A stretch of DNA of 64,000 nt from positions 930,001 through 994,000 of the forward strand of contig NZ_AP023180.1 in the NCBI RefSeq assembly GCF_013426915.1, read 5' to 3'. This stretch comes from Paraburkholderia sp. PGU19. Its GTDB lineage: Bacteria; Pseudomonadota; Gammaproteobacteria; Burkholderiales; Burkholderiaceae. The position numbers were made by a program, and so were the translations under genes. Below are positions 30,843 through 38,907 of the stretch, one piece after another. How positions within the stretch are numbered: position 1 is the stretch's first letter; each line of letters opens with the position of its first letter. The notes below the pieces were generated by a model that saw only the letters and a list, made by a program, of their open reading frames with translations, did no database searches and was not told the DNA's origin.

Positions 30843-31097
30843 TTTCAATGGTCCTTTTGAAGTTAGAAACTCGGGTGAAGCATTGCGAGCCTAAAACAGA
30901 CCAGAATCTGGTGGGGCGGCCTAACCAACAGAAGAATGCAGTTCTTCATAAGTATAGCGACGCCCGCTGGACGGGCTTCTTGCCAGGCGCGGCTGGCGCA
31001 AACGATTGCCGTCCGAAATAAAACTTCAAACACACGTTTTCGTCACCGCTTTAATCAGGGCGCAAAGCGGTAATTAGAATATCTGTTTTAATTCCAG

Positions 31098-31164
31098 CGA
31101 ATTCACGATGCAAACGTTTTAATGCAATCCGAAGTTATTCTGATTGCATTGTTTTGTGAATTCG
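31098..31164. repeat. Nested dyad upstream of rpfF
   Basis: Two nested inverted repeats: outer CGAATTCAC (31098-31106) with GTGAATTCG (31156-31164), inner AATGCAATC (31121-31129) with GATTGCATT (31142-31150) around a 12-base loop. It lies in an AT-rich gap of about 420 bp (30843-31264) between rpfF and the next gene, both read leftwards. No T-run on the minus strand, so an operator or structured element is as likely as a terminator. Nothing else was recognised in this gap. Confidence 0.55.
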
Positions 31165-31264
31165 TGGCGAGGAGAGGCAAAAAGCGGCAAAGCGGCGAGG
31201 CCGTGCTTTTCAACGCGTCGGTCGATCGATGCGCATGCAACGGCACACGCAGTGACGGCGCGCT

Positions 31265-32365
31265 TTACTGCAAGCGCGCGGACCAGCTATCGGCGTCTTC
31301 CCGCGACAGTCCCGCCGCGAGCGCCGCCTCGCGGATCTGCCGCCACGTCTGCGGATCGACGGGAATGCCGTTGGCCTCGCGCTCGGCGCGCGTCGCGCGC
31401 TCCGGCTCGCCCGGCGCATAGATGCGCTCCGCGCCGCCCGCCAGTGGCGACGCCTTCACCCATTCGACGAACGCATCCGCCTCGGCCTCGGCATTGGGCG
31501 CGTCGAATGCGGCGGGATCGGCGATTACCGACAGCATGCAGTTGATGATCGCGTTGGTCTTTTGCAGCGTGTCCTCGTGCGTCGTGTAGCCACCCGACAG
31601 CGCGCCGCCGAAAATCTCGCACATCGCCGCAAGCCCGAAGCCCTTGTGTCCGCCCGCCTGTCCGCCAACGGGCATCAACGCGCCGAACGGTTCTTCCATC
31701 ATCACTTTCGGCTCGACGGTCGAGTTGCCTTCGTGGTCGATCAGCGCGCCGGGCGGCACCTGCTTGCCCTGGTTGTAGGCGACCCGCGTCTTGCCGTAAG
31801 CGACGGCGCTGGTCGCGAAGTCGAGCACCAGCGGCGCCTTGCCCTCGCGCGGAAAGGCCGCGCAAAACGGATTGGTGCCGATGCGGCGGTCCGCGCCACC
31901 GAACGGCGCGACCAGCGGATCGCCCGCCACGTTGACGAAGTGAAATGACGCGAGGCCCGCCTTCGCGCACTGCTCGGCCCAATGCCCGATCCGGCCGATG
32001 TGATGCGCGTTGCGCAGCGCGACGGCGCACACGCCGAGCTTTTTCGCGCGCTCGATGCCCTGCTCCATCGCTTCGTGCGCGACGACCTGGCCGAAGCCCT
32101 TGCCGCCGTCGACGGTCAGCACCGCGCCGACGTCCTTCACGACGCTCGCATGCGCGTTCAGCTTCAGTTCGCGATCGCGCAGCGAATCGACATAGCGCGG
32201 AATCATGCCGACGCCATGCGAATCGTGTCCCGTGAGATTGGCTGCGACGAGATGATCGGCGACGAGCTGGGCTTCACGCGGCGAACTGCCCGCCTGCTCC
32301 CATATCGCGCGCACGTAGGCGTGCAGTTGATCGACGGGAATACGGGGAGCGCGCGTGTCGTTCAT
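31265..32365 (-). CDS. Malate/L-lactate dehydrogenase family (Ldh2-type) oxidoreductase
   Basis: 366-residue NAD(P)-dependent enzyme of the Ldh2/YlbC/ComC/DpkA fold, unrelated to classical malate dehydrogenase. Signatures: LTGHDSHGVGMIPRYVD near the N-terminus, NAHHIGRIGHWAEQCA, and FGGADRRIGTNPFCAAFP. Members reduce malate, ureidoglycolate, sulfolactate or cyclic imines, so the substrate is open. Start at 32365 chosen at MNDTRAPRIP, where homology begins. Same strand as the M20 peptidase upstream, 102 bases away. Confidence 0.9.
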   Translation of the reverse strand: MNDTRAPRIPVDQLHAYVRAIWEQAGSSPREAQLVADHLVAANLTGHDSHGVGMIPRYVDSLRDRELKLNAHASVVKDVGAVLTVDGGKGFGQVVAHEAMEQGIERAKKLGVCAVALRNAHHIGRIGHWAEQCAKAGLASFHFVNVAGDPLVAPFGGADRRIGTNPFCAAFPREGKAPLVLDFATSAVAYGKTRVAYNQGKQVPPGALIDHEGNSTVEPKVMMEEPFGALMPVGGQAGGHKGFGLAAMCEIFGGALSGGYTTHEDTLQKTNAIINCMLSVIADPAAFDAPNAEAEADAFVEWVKASPLAGGAERIYAPGEPERATRAEREANGIPVDPQTWRQIREAALAAGLSREDADSWSARLQ

Positions 32366-32467
32366 TCGATGATCGGTTCGGCAGGGAAAACGGATGGACA
32401 GTGAGAGAAGCCGGCCGGCTTCTCTCACGCGGAAAAACGCTTCAGCGTCGAACGTTTGGGACAGATT

Positions 32468-33937
32468 TCAAGGCGCGGCGGCGATCACCTCGGCAACAGC
32501 CGCCGTCAGCTTCTTGCCGTACGGCACATGCAGGAATTCATTCGGACCGTGCGCGTTCGACTTCGGCCCAAGCACGCCGCACACCATGAACTGCGAGGTC
32601 GGGAAACCCGCCTTCAGCACGTTCATCAACGGGATCGTGCCGCCCTGCCCGATGAACGCGACGTCCGCGCCGAAGTGCTGGCGCGAGGCGTCGTTCAGCG
32701 CGGTGCCGAGCCACGGCGCGAGTTCCGGCGCGTTCCAGCCCGTCGCGGCGCCCGCGTCAGGCTTGAACGTGACCTTCGCGTTGTACGGCGGATCGAACTC
32801 CAGCAGCGACTTCATCTGCTGCACGGCGTTTTCCGCATCGACGAGCGGCGGCAGGCGCAGCGACAGCTTGAACGCCGTGCGCGGACGCAGCACGTTGCCC
32901 GCATCCGCGAGCGACGGCAGACCCGCCGCGCCCGTCACCGACAGCGACGGACGCCAGGTGGAATTGAGCAGCGCTTCTTTCGGGTCGGTGGTGGTCGGCA
33001 GCACAGGGCCGCCGTCCTGGCCGCAGGCCCACGGCAGTTTTTTCCACACGTCGTCGCCGAGAATCTTCGCGGTCGCTTCGGCTTCGTCGAGACGGTCGAG
33101 CGGAACCGGGCAATGGAAGCCCTTCGGCAGCAGCGTGCCGTCGGCGGCGTCTTCGAGCCGTTCGAACATCTGCCGCATGATGCGGAAGCTCGACGGCGCG
33201 ATGCCGCCATAGCCGCCCGAGTGAATGCCTTCGTCGAGCACCTGCACTTCGAGGTCGCCGGACACGAGGCCGCGCAGCGACGTGGTGAGCCACAGCTGAT
33301 CGTAGTTGCCCGCGCCCGAATCGAGGCACACGACGAGCCCGACCTTGCCGAGCCGCTCGCGCAACGCGTCGACGTACGGCAGCAGATCGTAGCTGCCCGA
33401 CTCTTCGCAGGTTTCGATCAGGCCGACGCAGCGCGGCCGTTCGATGCCTTGCGCGTCGAGCGCCGCGAGCGCGGTGAGGCTGGCGTAGATCGCGTAACCG
33501 TCGTCGGCGCCGCCGCGTCCGTAGAGCTTGCCGTCTTCGAGCTTCGGCGTCCACGGGCCGAGGTCGTTGCGCCAGCCGTCGAATTCCGGCTGCTTGTCGA
33601 GGTGGCCGTACAGCACGATGGTGTCCGTGCTGCCCGAGCGCGTGGCGGGCGATTCGAAGAAGATCACGGGCGTGCGGCCCGGCAGGCGCACGATTTCGAG
33701 CTTCAGTCCGCGCACGGGCTGCTGCTCCGCCCACTTCGCGGCTTCCGTGATCACGCGCTCGATGTAGCCGTGCTTTTCCCAATCGGCATCGAAAGCCGGG
33801 CTCTTCGCGGGCACGGCGATGTAGTCGGTGAGCGCCGGCACGATCTCATCGTTCCATTTGCGATCGACGAATTCGCGCAGTGTGTCGTGGTTCAGCTTTT
33901 GAGTTTGTTGAGTGTCGTCGGAGATCATGATGGCCAT
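32468..33937 (-). CDS. M20-family metallopeptidase (dipeptidase-like)
   Basis: About 489 residues with the two-domain M20 layout: catalytic domain, inserted dimerisation domain, catalytic domain. Zinc-binding/catalytic features: LYGHLDKQPEF (His and Asp), GRGGADDGYAIYA, and the Glu pair in CEESGSYDL. Hydrolyses small peptides or N-acyl amino acids. Several Met codons lie upstream (to 34036); 33937 (MAIMISDD) is chosen by length only, without a clear ribosome binding site. Confidence 0.88.
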   Translation of the reverse strand: MAIMISDDTQQTQKLNHDTLREFVDRKWNDEIVPALTDYIAVPAKSPAFDADWEKHGYIERVITEAAKWAEQQPVRGLKLEIVRLPGRTPVIFFESPATRSGSTDTIVLYGHLDKQPEFDGWRNDLGPWTPKLEDGKLYGRGGADDGYAIYASLTALAALDAQGIERPRCVGLIETCEESGSYDLLPYVDALRERLGKVGLVVCLDSGAGNYDQLWLTTSLRGLVSGDLEVQVLDEGIHSGGYGGIAPSSFRIMRQMFERLEDAADGTLLPKGFHCPVPLDRLDEAEATAKILGDDVWKKLPWACGQDGGPVLPTTTDPKEALLNSTWRPSLSVTGAAGLPSLADAGNVLRPRTAFKLSLRLPPLVDAENAVQQMKSLLEFDPPYNAKVTFKPDAGAATGWNAPELAPWLGTALNDASRQHFGADVAFIGQGGTIPLMNVLKAGFPTSQFMVCGVLGPKSNAHGPNEFLHVPYGKKLTAAVAEVIAAAP

Positions 33938-34109
33938 ATCCGGTGCAGTCGAAACGCACATGATAGACCTTACGGCGCGGCTTGCCGAATTCGTGTGAAC
34001 CTCATATGACCCATAAGGCGCCTGCCTTGCAATCACCCTTCACACGGCAAGCGGACGATGCCCGATCGCGCGACAATGTACGGATAGATACAACGCCTGG
34101 GGAGGCTCG

Positions 34110-34418
34110 ATGAACAGCGAGATGATGATACAAGGCGTCGCGGCCGTGGCCGCGCTGGGGCTGTACTTTCTGCCGTCCATCGTCGCCGACCGCCGCAAGC
34201 GCTACGACATGCTGACCATCGCCCTGTTCAACGCGTGCATGGGCTGGACGGTGTTCGGCTGGCTGGTCGCGATGTACTGGGCGTGGCAGCCGAATCCGCC
34301 CGTCAATCTGGAAGGCGAAGTGGTGCGCTCGCGCCGCACCCTCAGCATGCGGACCTTCACGAAGGGACTCGGCGAACGCGTGCGGTGGCGCGAATCGCGC
34401 GACCGTTCGACCAAATAG
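34110..34418 (+). CDS. Superinfection immunity family small membrane protein
   Basis: 102 residues with two membrane helices (about 8-25 and 35-58). The pattern LYFLPSIVADRRKR followed by IALFNACMGWTVFGWLVAMYWAW matches the Imm_superinfect family, whose phage T4 member Imm blocks DNA entry of a second phage. Most bacterial copies are chromosomal and uncharacterised, so a defence role here is only suggested by family. GGAGG sits upstream of the ATG. No other phage genes surround it; the epoxide hydrolase follows by 32 bases. Confidence 0.85.
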   Translation: MNSEMMIQGVAAVAALGLYFLPSIVADRRKRYDMLTIALFNACMGWTVFGWLVAMYWAWQPNPPVNLEGEVVRSRRTLSMRTFTKGLGERVRWRESRDRSTK

Positions 34419-34450
34419 CGCGCCGCCTGCCGCTCAACGACCAGGACCAC

Positions 34451-35608
34451 ATGATGCAGATCACCCCGTTCCAGATTTCGATTCCCGACTTCGAACTAGC
34501 CGCGCTCAAAACGCGCCTCGCGCAAACACGCTGGCCCGACACGTTCGATAGCGCGCCGTGGTCGCTCGGCACCGACATGAATTATTTGCGCGATCTCGTC
34601 GACTACTGGGCGAGCGGATATGACTGGCGCGCGACGGAAGCGCGGCTCAACCAGACGCCGCAATTCGTTGCGCAGGTCGGCGATCTGGCCGTGCATTTCG
34701 TGCATCGGCGCGGCGCGGGTCCGAAGCCCTACCCGCTCGTCATCACGCACGGCTGGCCCGGCTCGTTCATCGAGTTCGCCGAACTGGTGCCGCAGCTGTG
34801 CGACCCGGCGTCGTTCGGCGCGGACCCCGCCGATGCATTCGATGTCGTCGTCCCGTCGATGCCCGGCTATGGCTTTTCGGAGCGGCCTTCGAAGCCGGGC
34901 ATGTCGGTGTTCGCGATCGCCGGCCTGTGGGTCGAGCTGATGCGCGGCCTCGGCTACGCGCGCTTTGGCGCGCAAGGCGGCGACCTGGGCGCGGCGGTGT
35001 CGATCGCGTTGGCGGCCGGCCATGCGCAGCATGTCGACGGCATTCATCTCAACTTCCTGCCGAGCTCCTACGCGCCGGGCGTCGCGCCCGACGATCCGTC
35101 CATCACGCAGGAAGAGCGGGATTTTCTCGCGTCGAAGGCGGTGTTTGCCGATGCCGAAGGCGCCTACGCGCACATGCATGCGACGAAGCCGAACACGGCG
35201 GCATTCGCGCTGAACGATTCGCCTGCGGGGCTCGCCGCGTGGATCGTCGAGAAATTCCGCGCGTGGAGCGATTGTGACGGTGACATCGAGCGGGTGTTTT
35301 CGAAGGACCAGTTGCTGACGGATCTGTCGTTGTACTGGCATACGCAGACGATCGGCTCGTCGATGCGGCTCTATGCGGAAACGCGCGCGCGGCCGTTGCG
35401 CTTCGAGCCGGGCCAGCGCGTCACGCCGCCGCTCGGCTTTGCGCGCTTTCGGAAGGAAATCAGCCAGCCGCCGCGCTCGTGGATCGAACGTGTGTTCAAC
35501 GTTACGCAGTTCGCGGATATGCCGCGCGGCGGACACTTCGCCGCAATGGAACAGCCCGCGTTGCTTGCCGAAGAAATACGGCGCTTCTTCCGGCCGCTGC
35601 GCGGCTGA
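34451..35608 (+). CDS. Epoxide hydrolase (EHN-type alpha/beta hydrolase)
   Basis: 385 residues. The N-terminal ~110 residues form the EHN domain (FQISIPDFELAALKTRLAQT). The alpha/beta-hydrolase core shows HGWPGSFIEF (oxyanion region), GGDLGAAVS with the Asp nucleophile, and the final PRGGHFAAMEQP with the catalytic His. Opens epoxides to diols; probable roles are detoxification or catabolism. The frame is open upstream, but homology starts at 34451, ten bases after an AGGA site. Convergent with hxlR (15 bases apart). Confidence 0.92.
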   Translation: MMQITPFQISIPDFELAALKTRLAQTRWPDTFDSAPWSLGTDMNYLRDLVDYWASGYDWRATEARLNQTPQFVAQVGDLAVHFVHRRGAGPKPYPLVITHGWPGSFIEFAELVPQLCDPASFGADPADAFDVVVPSMPGYGFSERPSKPGMSVFAIAGLWVELMRGLGYARFGAQGGDLGAAVSIALAAGHAQHVDGIHLNFLPSSYAPGVAPDDPSITQEERDFLASKAVFADAEGAYAHMHATKPNTAAFALNDSPAGLAAWIVEKFRAWSDCDGDIERVFSKDQLLTDLSLYWHTQTIGSSMRLYAETRARPLRFEPGQRVTPPLGFARFRKEISQPPRSWIERVFNVTQFADMPRGGHFAAMEQPALLAEEIRRFFRPLRG

Positions 35609-35623
35609 ACGTTTAACGCGGCG

Positions 35624-36043
35624 CTAGCGACGCGACTGCGCAAGCGTATCGAAGCGCTCGCGCGCCGCGTCGAGCGCGCCGCCATGCGTCTCAGCCCAGC
35701 GGTCGAGCGCGACGAGCGCATCGCTCAACGACAGCCCCAGCGCGCTCAAGCGATATTCGACGTGCAACGGTTTCGTGCCGCACACGTCGCGGATCACGAG
35801 CCCGTTGCGCTCCAGCTCGCGCAGCGTCTGCGACAGCACCTTCTGTGAAATACCGCCAATCCTGCGCAGCAGCGCGTTGTTGCGCATCGGCCCGTCCTGC
35901 AGCGCGGGCAGGATCAGCAGGGTCCATTTACTCGCGATCAGTTCGAGCGCGAGCCGCGACGAACAGGCCTCGTCGAACACGTTGCCTGGGTGCTGCGCGT
36001 CGTTCGCGGCGTCGACGGAAGGGTCCGGCGCGGGCATTGCCAT
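35624..36043 (-). CDS. HxlR-family transcriptional regulator
   Basis: 139-residue winged-helix protein with the HxlR signature: LALELIASKWTLLILPAL, then MRNNALLRRIGGISQKVLSQ (recognition helix) and LRELERNGLVIRDV. It contains a conserved-type Cys near the N-terminus (DEACSSRL), which in several HxlR proteins senses aldehydes or oxidants. Divergent from the SMR transporter gene with a 76-bp shared promoter region holding a perfect inverted repeat, so it likely controls that gene. Confidence 0.92.
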   Translation of the reverse strand: MAMPAPDPSVDAANDAQHPGNVFDEACSSRLALELIASKWTLLILPALQDGPMRNNALLRRIGGISQKVLSQTLRELERNGLVIRDVCGTKPLHVEYRLSALGLSLSDALVALDRWAETHGGALDAARERFDTLAQSRR

Positions 36044-36093
36044 GGTTACCAGAAGGTGCGTAATGGTCAGCGGATGACTATACCTCTACGCTG

Positions 36094-36114
36094 CCTCCAT
36101 TCTTCAAATGGAGG
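36094..36114 (+). promoter_or_regulatory. Inverted repeat overlapping the SMR ribosome binding site
   Basis: Perfect 8-bp arms CCTCCATT and AATGGAGG separated by CTTCA. The right arm contains GGAGG, the Shine-Dalgarno of the SMR gene (ATG at 36120). It can act as an HxlR operator or, in mRNA, as a hairpin hiding the ribosome binding site. Confidence 0.6.
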
Positions 36115-36119
36115 TAATA

Positions 36120-36437
36120 ATGGCGTGGTTAATCCTGCTCGCGGCAAGCGTCGTGGAAATCCTGATGGGCCTTGCGCTCAAGTATGCGAATGGCTGGACG
36201 CGGTTCTGGCCTAGCGTCGGCGGCGTGGCGGCCGCGCTTGCGAGCGTCTTCCTGCTGACGCTCGCGATGAAGCATCTGCCCGCAGGCACCGCATATGTCG
36301 TGTGGACGGGTATCGGATCGATGGGCATCACGCTGCTCGGCATCGTGCTGTTCGGCGATCCCGTGTCGGCCCCGCGCATCGCGTGCATGGTGATGATCGT
36401 TGGCGCGGCGGCGGCGCTCAAGTGTATCGACGGGTAG
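36120..36437 (+). CDS. Small multidrug resistance (SMR) transporter, SugE/Gdx-like
   Basis: 105-residue, four-helix inner-membrane exporter. The essential TM1 glutamate is in AASVVEILMGLALKYANG, and LPAGTAYVVWTGIGSMG is the TM3 signature shared with SugE/Gdx proteins, which export guanidinium. The Trp usually three residues after the TM1 Glu in Gdx is replaced by Met, so specificity may differ. Start at 36120, six bases after GGAGG, rather than the upstream ATG at 36108. Divergent from hxlR. Confidence 0.88.
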   Translation: MAWLILLAASVVEILMGLALKYANGWTRFWPSVGGVAAALASVFLLTLAMKHLPAGTAYVVWTGIGSMGITLLGIVLFGDPVSAPRIACMVMIVGAAAALKCIDG

Positions 36438-36619
36438 TGCCGTTTTTGTATCTGGCGTGCGCCGGCAGCGCGCGAAACAATTAGCCGTTCGCGCGACTGG
36501 CGCTCAATCGAGGTGGATCACCACCGGGGAACGCGAACCGGGATACAGATTCCGTCACGCCGCGCGCCTGGGCCTTGCCTTGATCCTTCGATCGGACTTC
36601 CTTCAACGGAGCTCACGCA

Positions 36620-37252
36620 ATGCCTCAAACCTCGCATCTCGTTGCATTTGCTTTTGTCGCGCTTGGTATGGCGCTCACGCCCGGGCCCAATATGGTCTAT
36701 CTGATCTCGCGGTCGATCTGCCAGGGCCGCGTGGCCGGTCTGATTTCGCTCGGCGGCGTGGCGCTTGGTTTCGTGGTCTATATGTTCTGCGCGGCATTCG
36801 GCATTACGGCGTTGCTGCTTGCCGTGCCGTTTGCGTATGACACGCTGCGGTTTGGTGGCGCGCTCTATCTGCTGTATCTCGCGTGGCAGGCCATGAAGCC
36901 GGGCGGACGCTCGCCGTTCCAGGTGCGTGATTTGCCTGTCGATAGCCCGCGCAAGCTGTTTACGATGGGCTTCATCACCAATCTGCTGAATCCGAAGATT
37001 GCTGTGCTTTATCTTTCGCTGCTGCCGCAGTTTATTGATCCGCAGCATGGCAGTGTGCTTGGGCAATCGTTAATGTTTGGCGTGATTCAGATCGTGCTGA
37101 GTATTTCCGTCAATTCGACGGTTGCGATGACGGCGGGGTCGATTGCCGTGTTTCTCGCGAGAAAGCCGGCGTGGCTTGTTGTGCAGCGGTGGATGATGGG
37201 GACTGTGCTGGCTGGGCTCGCTGTCAGGATGGCCACGGAAGCGCGGCGCTAG
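36620..37252 (+). CDS. LysE/RhtB-family amino acid exporter
   Basis: 210-residue inner-membrane protein with about six hydrophobic helices and the family signature GMALTPGPNMVYLISRSI in TM1. It has YDTLRFGGALYLLYLAWQA in the third helix region and a short charged loop. Members export amino acids such as lysine, threonine or homoserine lactone. GGAG lies eight bases before the ATG. The gap of 182 bases after the SMR gene argues for its own promoter. Confidence 0.92.
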   Translation: MPQTSHLVAFAFVALGMALTPGPNMVYLISRSICQGRVAGLISLGGVALGFVVYMFCAAFGITALLLAVPFAYDTLRFGGALYLLYLAWQAMKPGGRSPFQVRDLPVDSPRKLFTMGFITNLLNPKIAVLYLSLLPQFIDPQHGSVLGQSLMFGVIQIVLSISVNSTVAMTAGSIAVFLARKPAWLVVQRWMMGTVLAGLAVRMATEARR

Positions 37253-37262
37253 GTTTTGCTGG

Positions 37263-38050
37263 TTTGTCTGCGACGGCTGGGGGTGCCTGGGTTTCCGCTG
37301 GCATCCGGTTTGGTTTTTTTGGGCCTTTACGCTGGCATCCGCGTTTTGCTTTCGTGCTTCACGCGTTGCCCCTGTGCGGGGCGGCACCTACTTTTCTTTG
37401 CCGCCGCAAAGAAAAGTAGGCAAAAGAAAGCGGCTCACACCGCTAGCCCGTGTTCTTATCCACGGGCTCCCAACGTCCCCGCACTTCACACGGCAATGCT
37501 CTGGCTAGTGCTCATTGCCAACGCTTCGAATGACCGCCTCACACACTTCAAACACCCGTACACGAGCTAGCAGCAGCGAATGATATGTGCCGCCCAGGTG
37601 GCAAACTGTGTGTAGGTTATCGCGGCGTACAACTCGGTGCTCTTACATAAAAGCGCGCGTTATTGGTCCGGAGTGAGGCGTGTGTGTCTCTACGGCCTAC
37701 ACACAGTTTGCCACCTGGGCGACGAAAGAATATCCGGCACGGCATGCTGTAACGCGGGGGTGTGAAGTGGGTGATGAGCCATGCAAGAGCGCTGGCAACT
37801 ATCATGAGTCACGTGATTGCCGTGTGAAGCGTAAGACCGGTTGGGGGCCCTCAGGCAAACACAAGAACTGGCGGTGTGAGCCGCTTTCTTTTGCCTACTA
37901 TTCATTGCGGCGGCAAAGAATAGTAGGTGCCGCCCCGCACAGGGGCAACGCGTGAAGCTAGATAACAAAACGCGGATGCCAGCGCAAGGGCTCAAAAAAC
38001 CAAACCGGATGCCAGCGCAAACCCAACCAAACCAAGCCGTCGCAGACAAA
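37263..38050. repeat. Nested inverted-repeat element, copy 2 (longer arms)
   Basis: Same layout and orientation as the copy at 25016-25675. The core (37330-37984) is bounded by CGCTGGCATCCGCG; here the arms extend outwards to TTTGTCTGCGACGGCT and its reverse complement. The left hairpin is CCTACTTTTCTTTGC / GCAAAGAAAAGTAGG; the right one is changed to CCTACTATTCATTGC / GCAAAGAATAGTAGG, with a T-A pair replaced by an A-T pair. The inner inverted repeat is at 37589-37610 and 37702-37720. No transposase. Confidence 0.85.
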
Positions 38051-38100
38051 GCAACTGCCGCCCGCCCAGCGACACGGCACGCGCCGCAAAGGCGCCAAAT

Positions 38101-38373
38101 TCAAACCGCCGCACCACGAACAAACTTATGCACCAACCCCGCCGGAATCGACCGCGGCTGCCGCCACACCTCGTCCTGCGCGAAAGTTTCCTGCCGCAAT
38201 TCGCCATGGTCATCAAACCATTGGCAAACGAGCCATTCACCCGCTTTCCGGGCAATCGCCCCGACATAAGTCACCGTCATCCGCGGGCCGCCCGTTTTGA
38301 GCGTCACCACGTCCCCGACAATGACCTGCACCGTTTGCGTCGTGTCAAATGCGTCGAAAGTAGCAGTCAGCAT
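38101..38373 (-). CDS. YodC/DUF2158-like small protein
   Basis: 90-residue protein with the compact beta-rich pattern VGDVVTLKTGGPRMTVTYVG ... WLVCQWFDDHGELRQETFAQ typical of DUF2158/YodC. Function is unknown. The start at 38373 has GGGGA five bases upstream; an in-frame ATG at 38394 precedes that site. It sits alone beside repeat copy 2, about 50 bases from the element's edge. Confidence 0.82.
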   Translation of the reverse strand: MLTATFDAFDTTQTVQVIVGDVVTLKTGGPRMTVTYVGAIARKAGEWLVCQWFDDHGELRQETFAQDEVWRQPRSIPAGLVHKFVRGAAV

Positions 38374-38907
38374 GGATGTCCCCGTTATAAGCATTAGGCT
38401 GGCTGAAAATTCACTGCCATAAACGCACCGCGATCCAACGAATTATTAAGAGTGGGGGAAGATTAACAATTGAATATTTCGGCAGCAAGTAATTTTTATT
38501 GGAAGCGTTTGCAGCAAAAACGAAATAGACGGCCGGATATATCGAACGTTCGTTCGTTATTGTTTAGTCCGGCAATCGCCTGCCAGGAAAGGCGGCATGT
38601 TGTCGCGCAGCACGGTTCAGGTCGGAGTTTAGGCAGCGTGTTCAGGGTATACGTAAATATGCCCGACCACCCGCTGTCATGATGCTGACATTTTGCGCGT
38701 TATCACGGGTTTAATAGCGATGCTGCGCGATTAACTGGCGTCATCTGTGAATAAGAGCATCACTGCTGAACGGGAAAGATTAGTTGCAATGCGCAATATA
38801 CCGTGACTGTAATCGTATGACTCTTAACCGTGAAAACGTTATCGGACGATTTTCGAGCGTATTTTTGTTCTGTCAAAATACAAAAATGCAGCCGCTCGGG
38901 ATTTTCC
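38374..38907. other. AT-rich intergenic region, no gene seen
   Basis: Roughly 530 bp with visibly lower GC than the rest of the window, many short A/T runs and the palindrome CGAACGTTCG near 38544. The only open frames lack ribosome binding sites and plausible composition. It may contain promoters for the YodC-like gene or binding sites for H-NS-type proteins. Confidence 0.4.

Noticed and set aside
34235..34450. N-terminal extension of the epoxide hydrolase
   Set aside because: It is the superinfection-immunity gene read in another frame; the EHN domain starts at 34451.
36044..36119. Guanidine riboswitch before the SugE/Gdx-like gene
   Set aside because: Leader is too short and no ykkC or mini-ykkC hairpin loops (ACGR type) are visible; only the SD-overlapping dyad is present.
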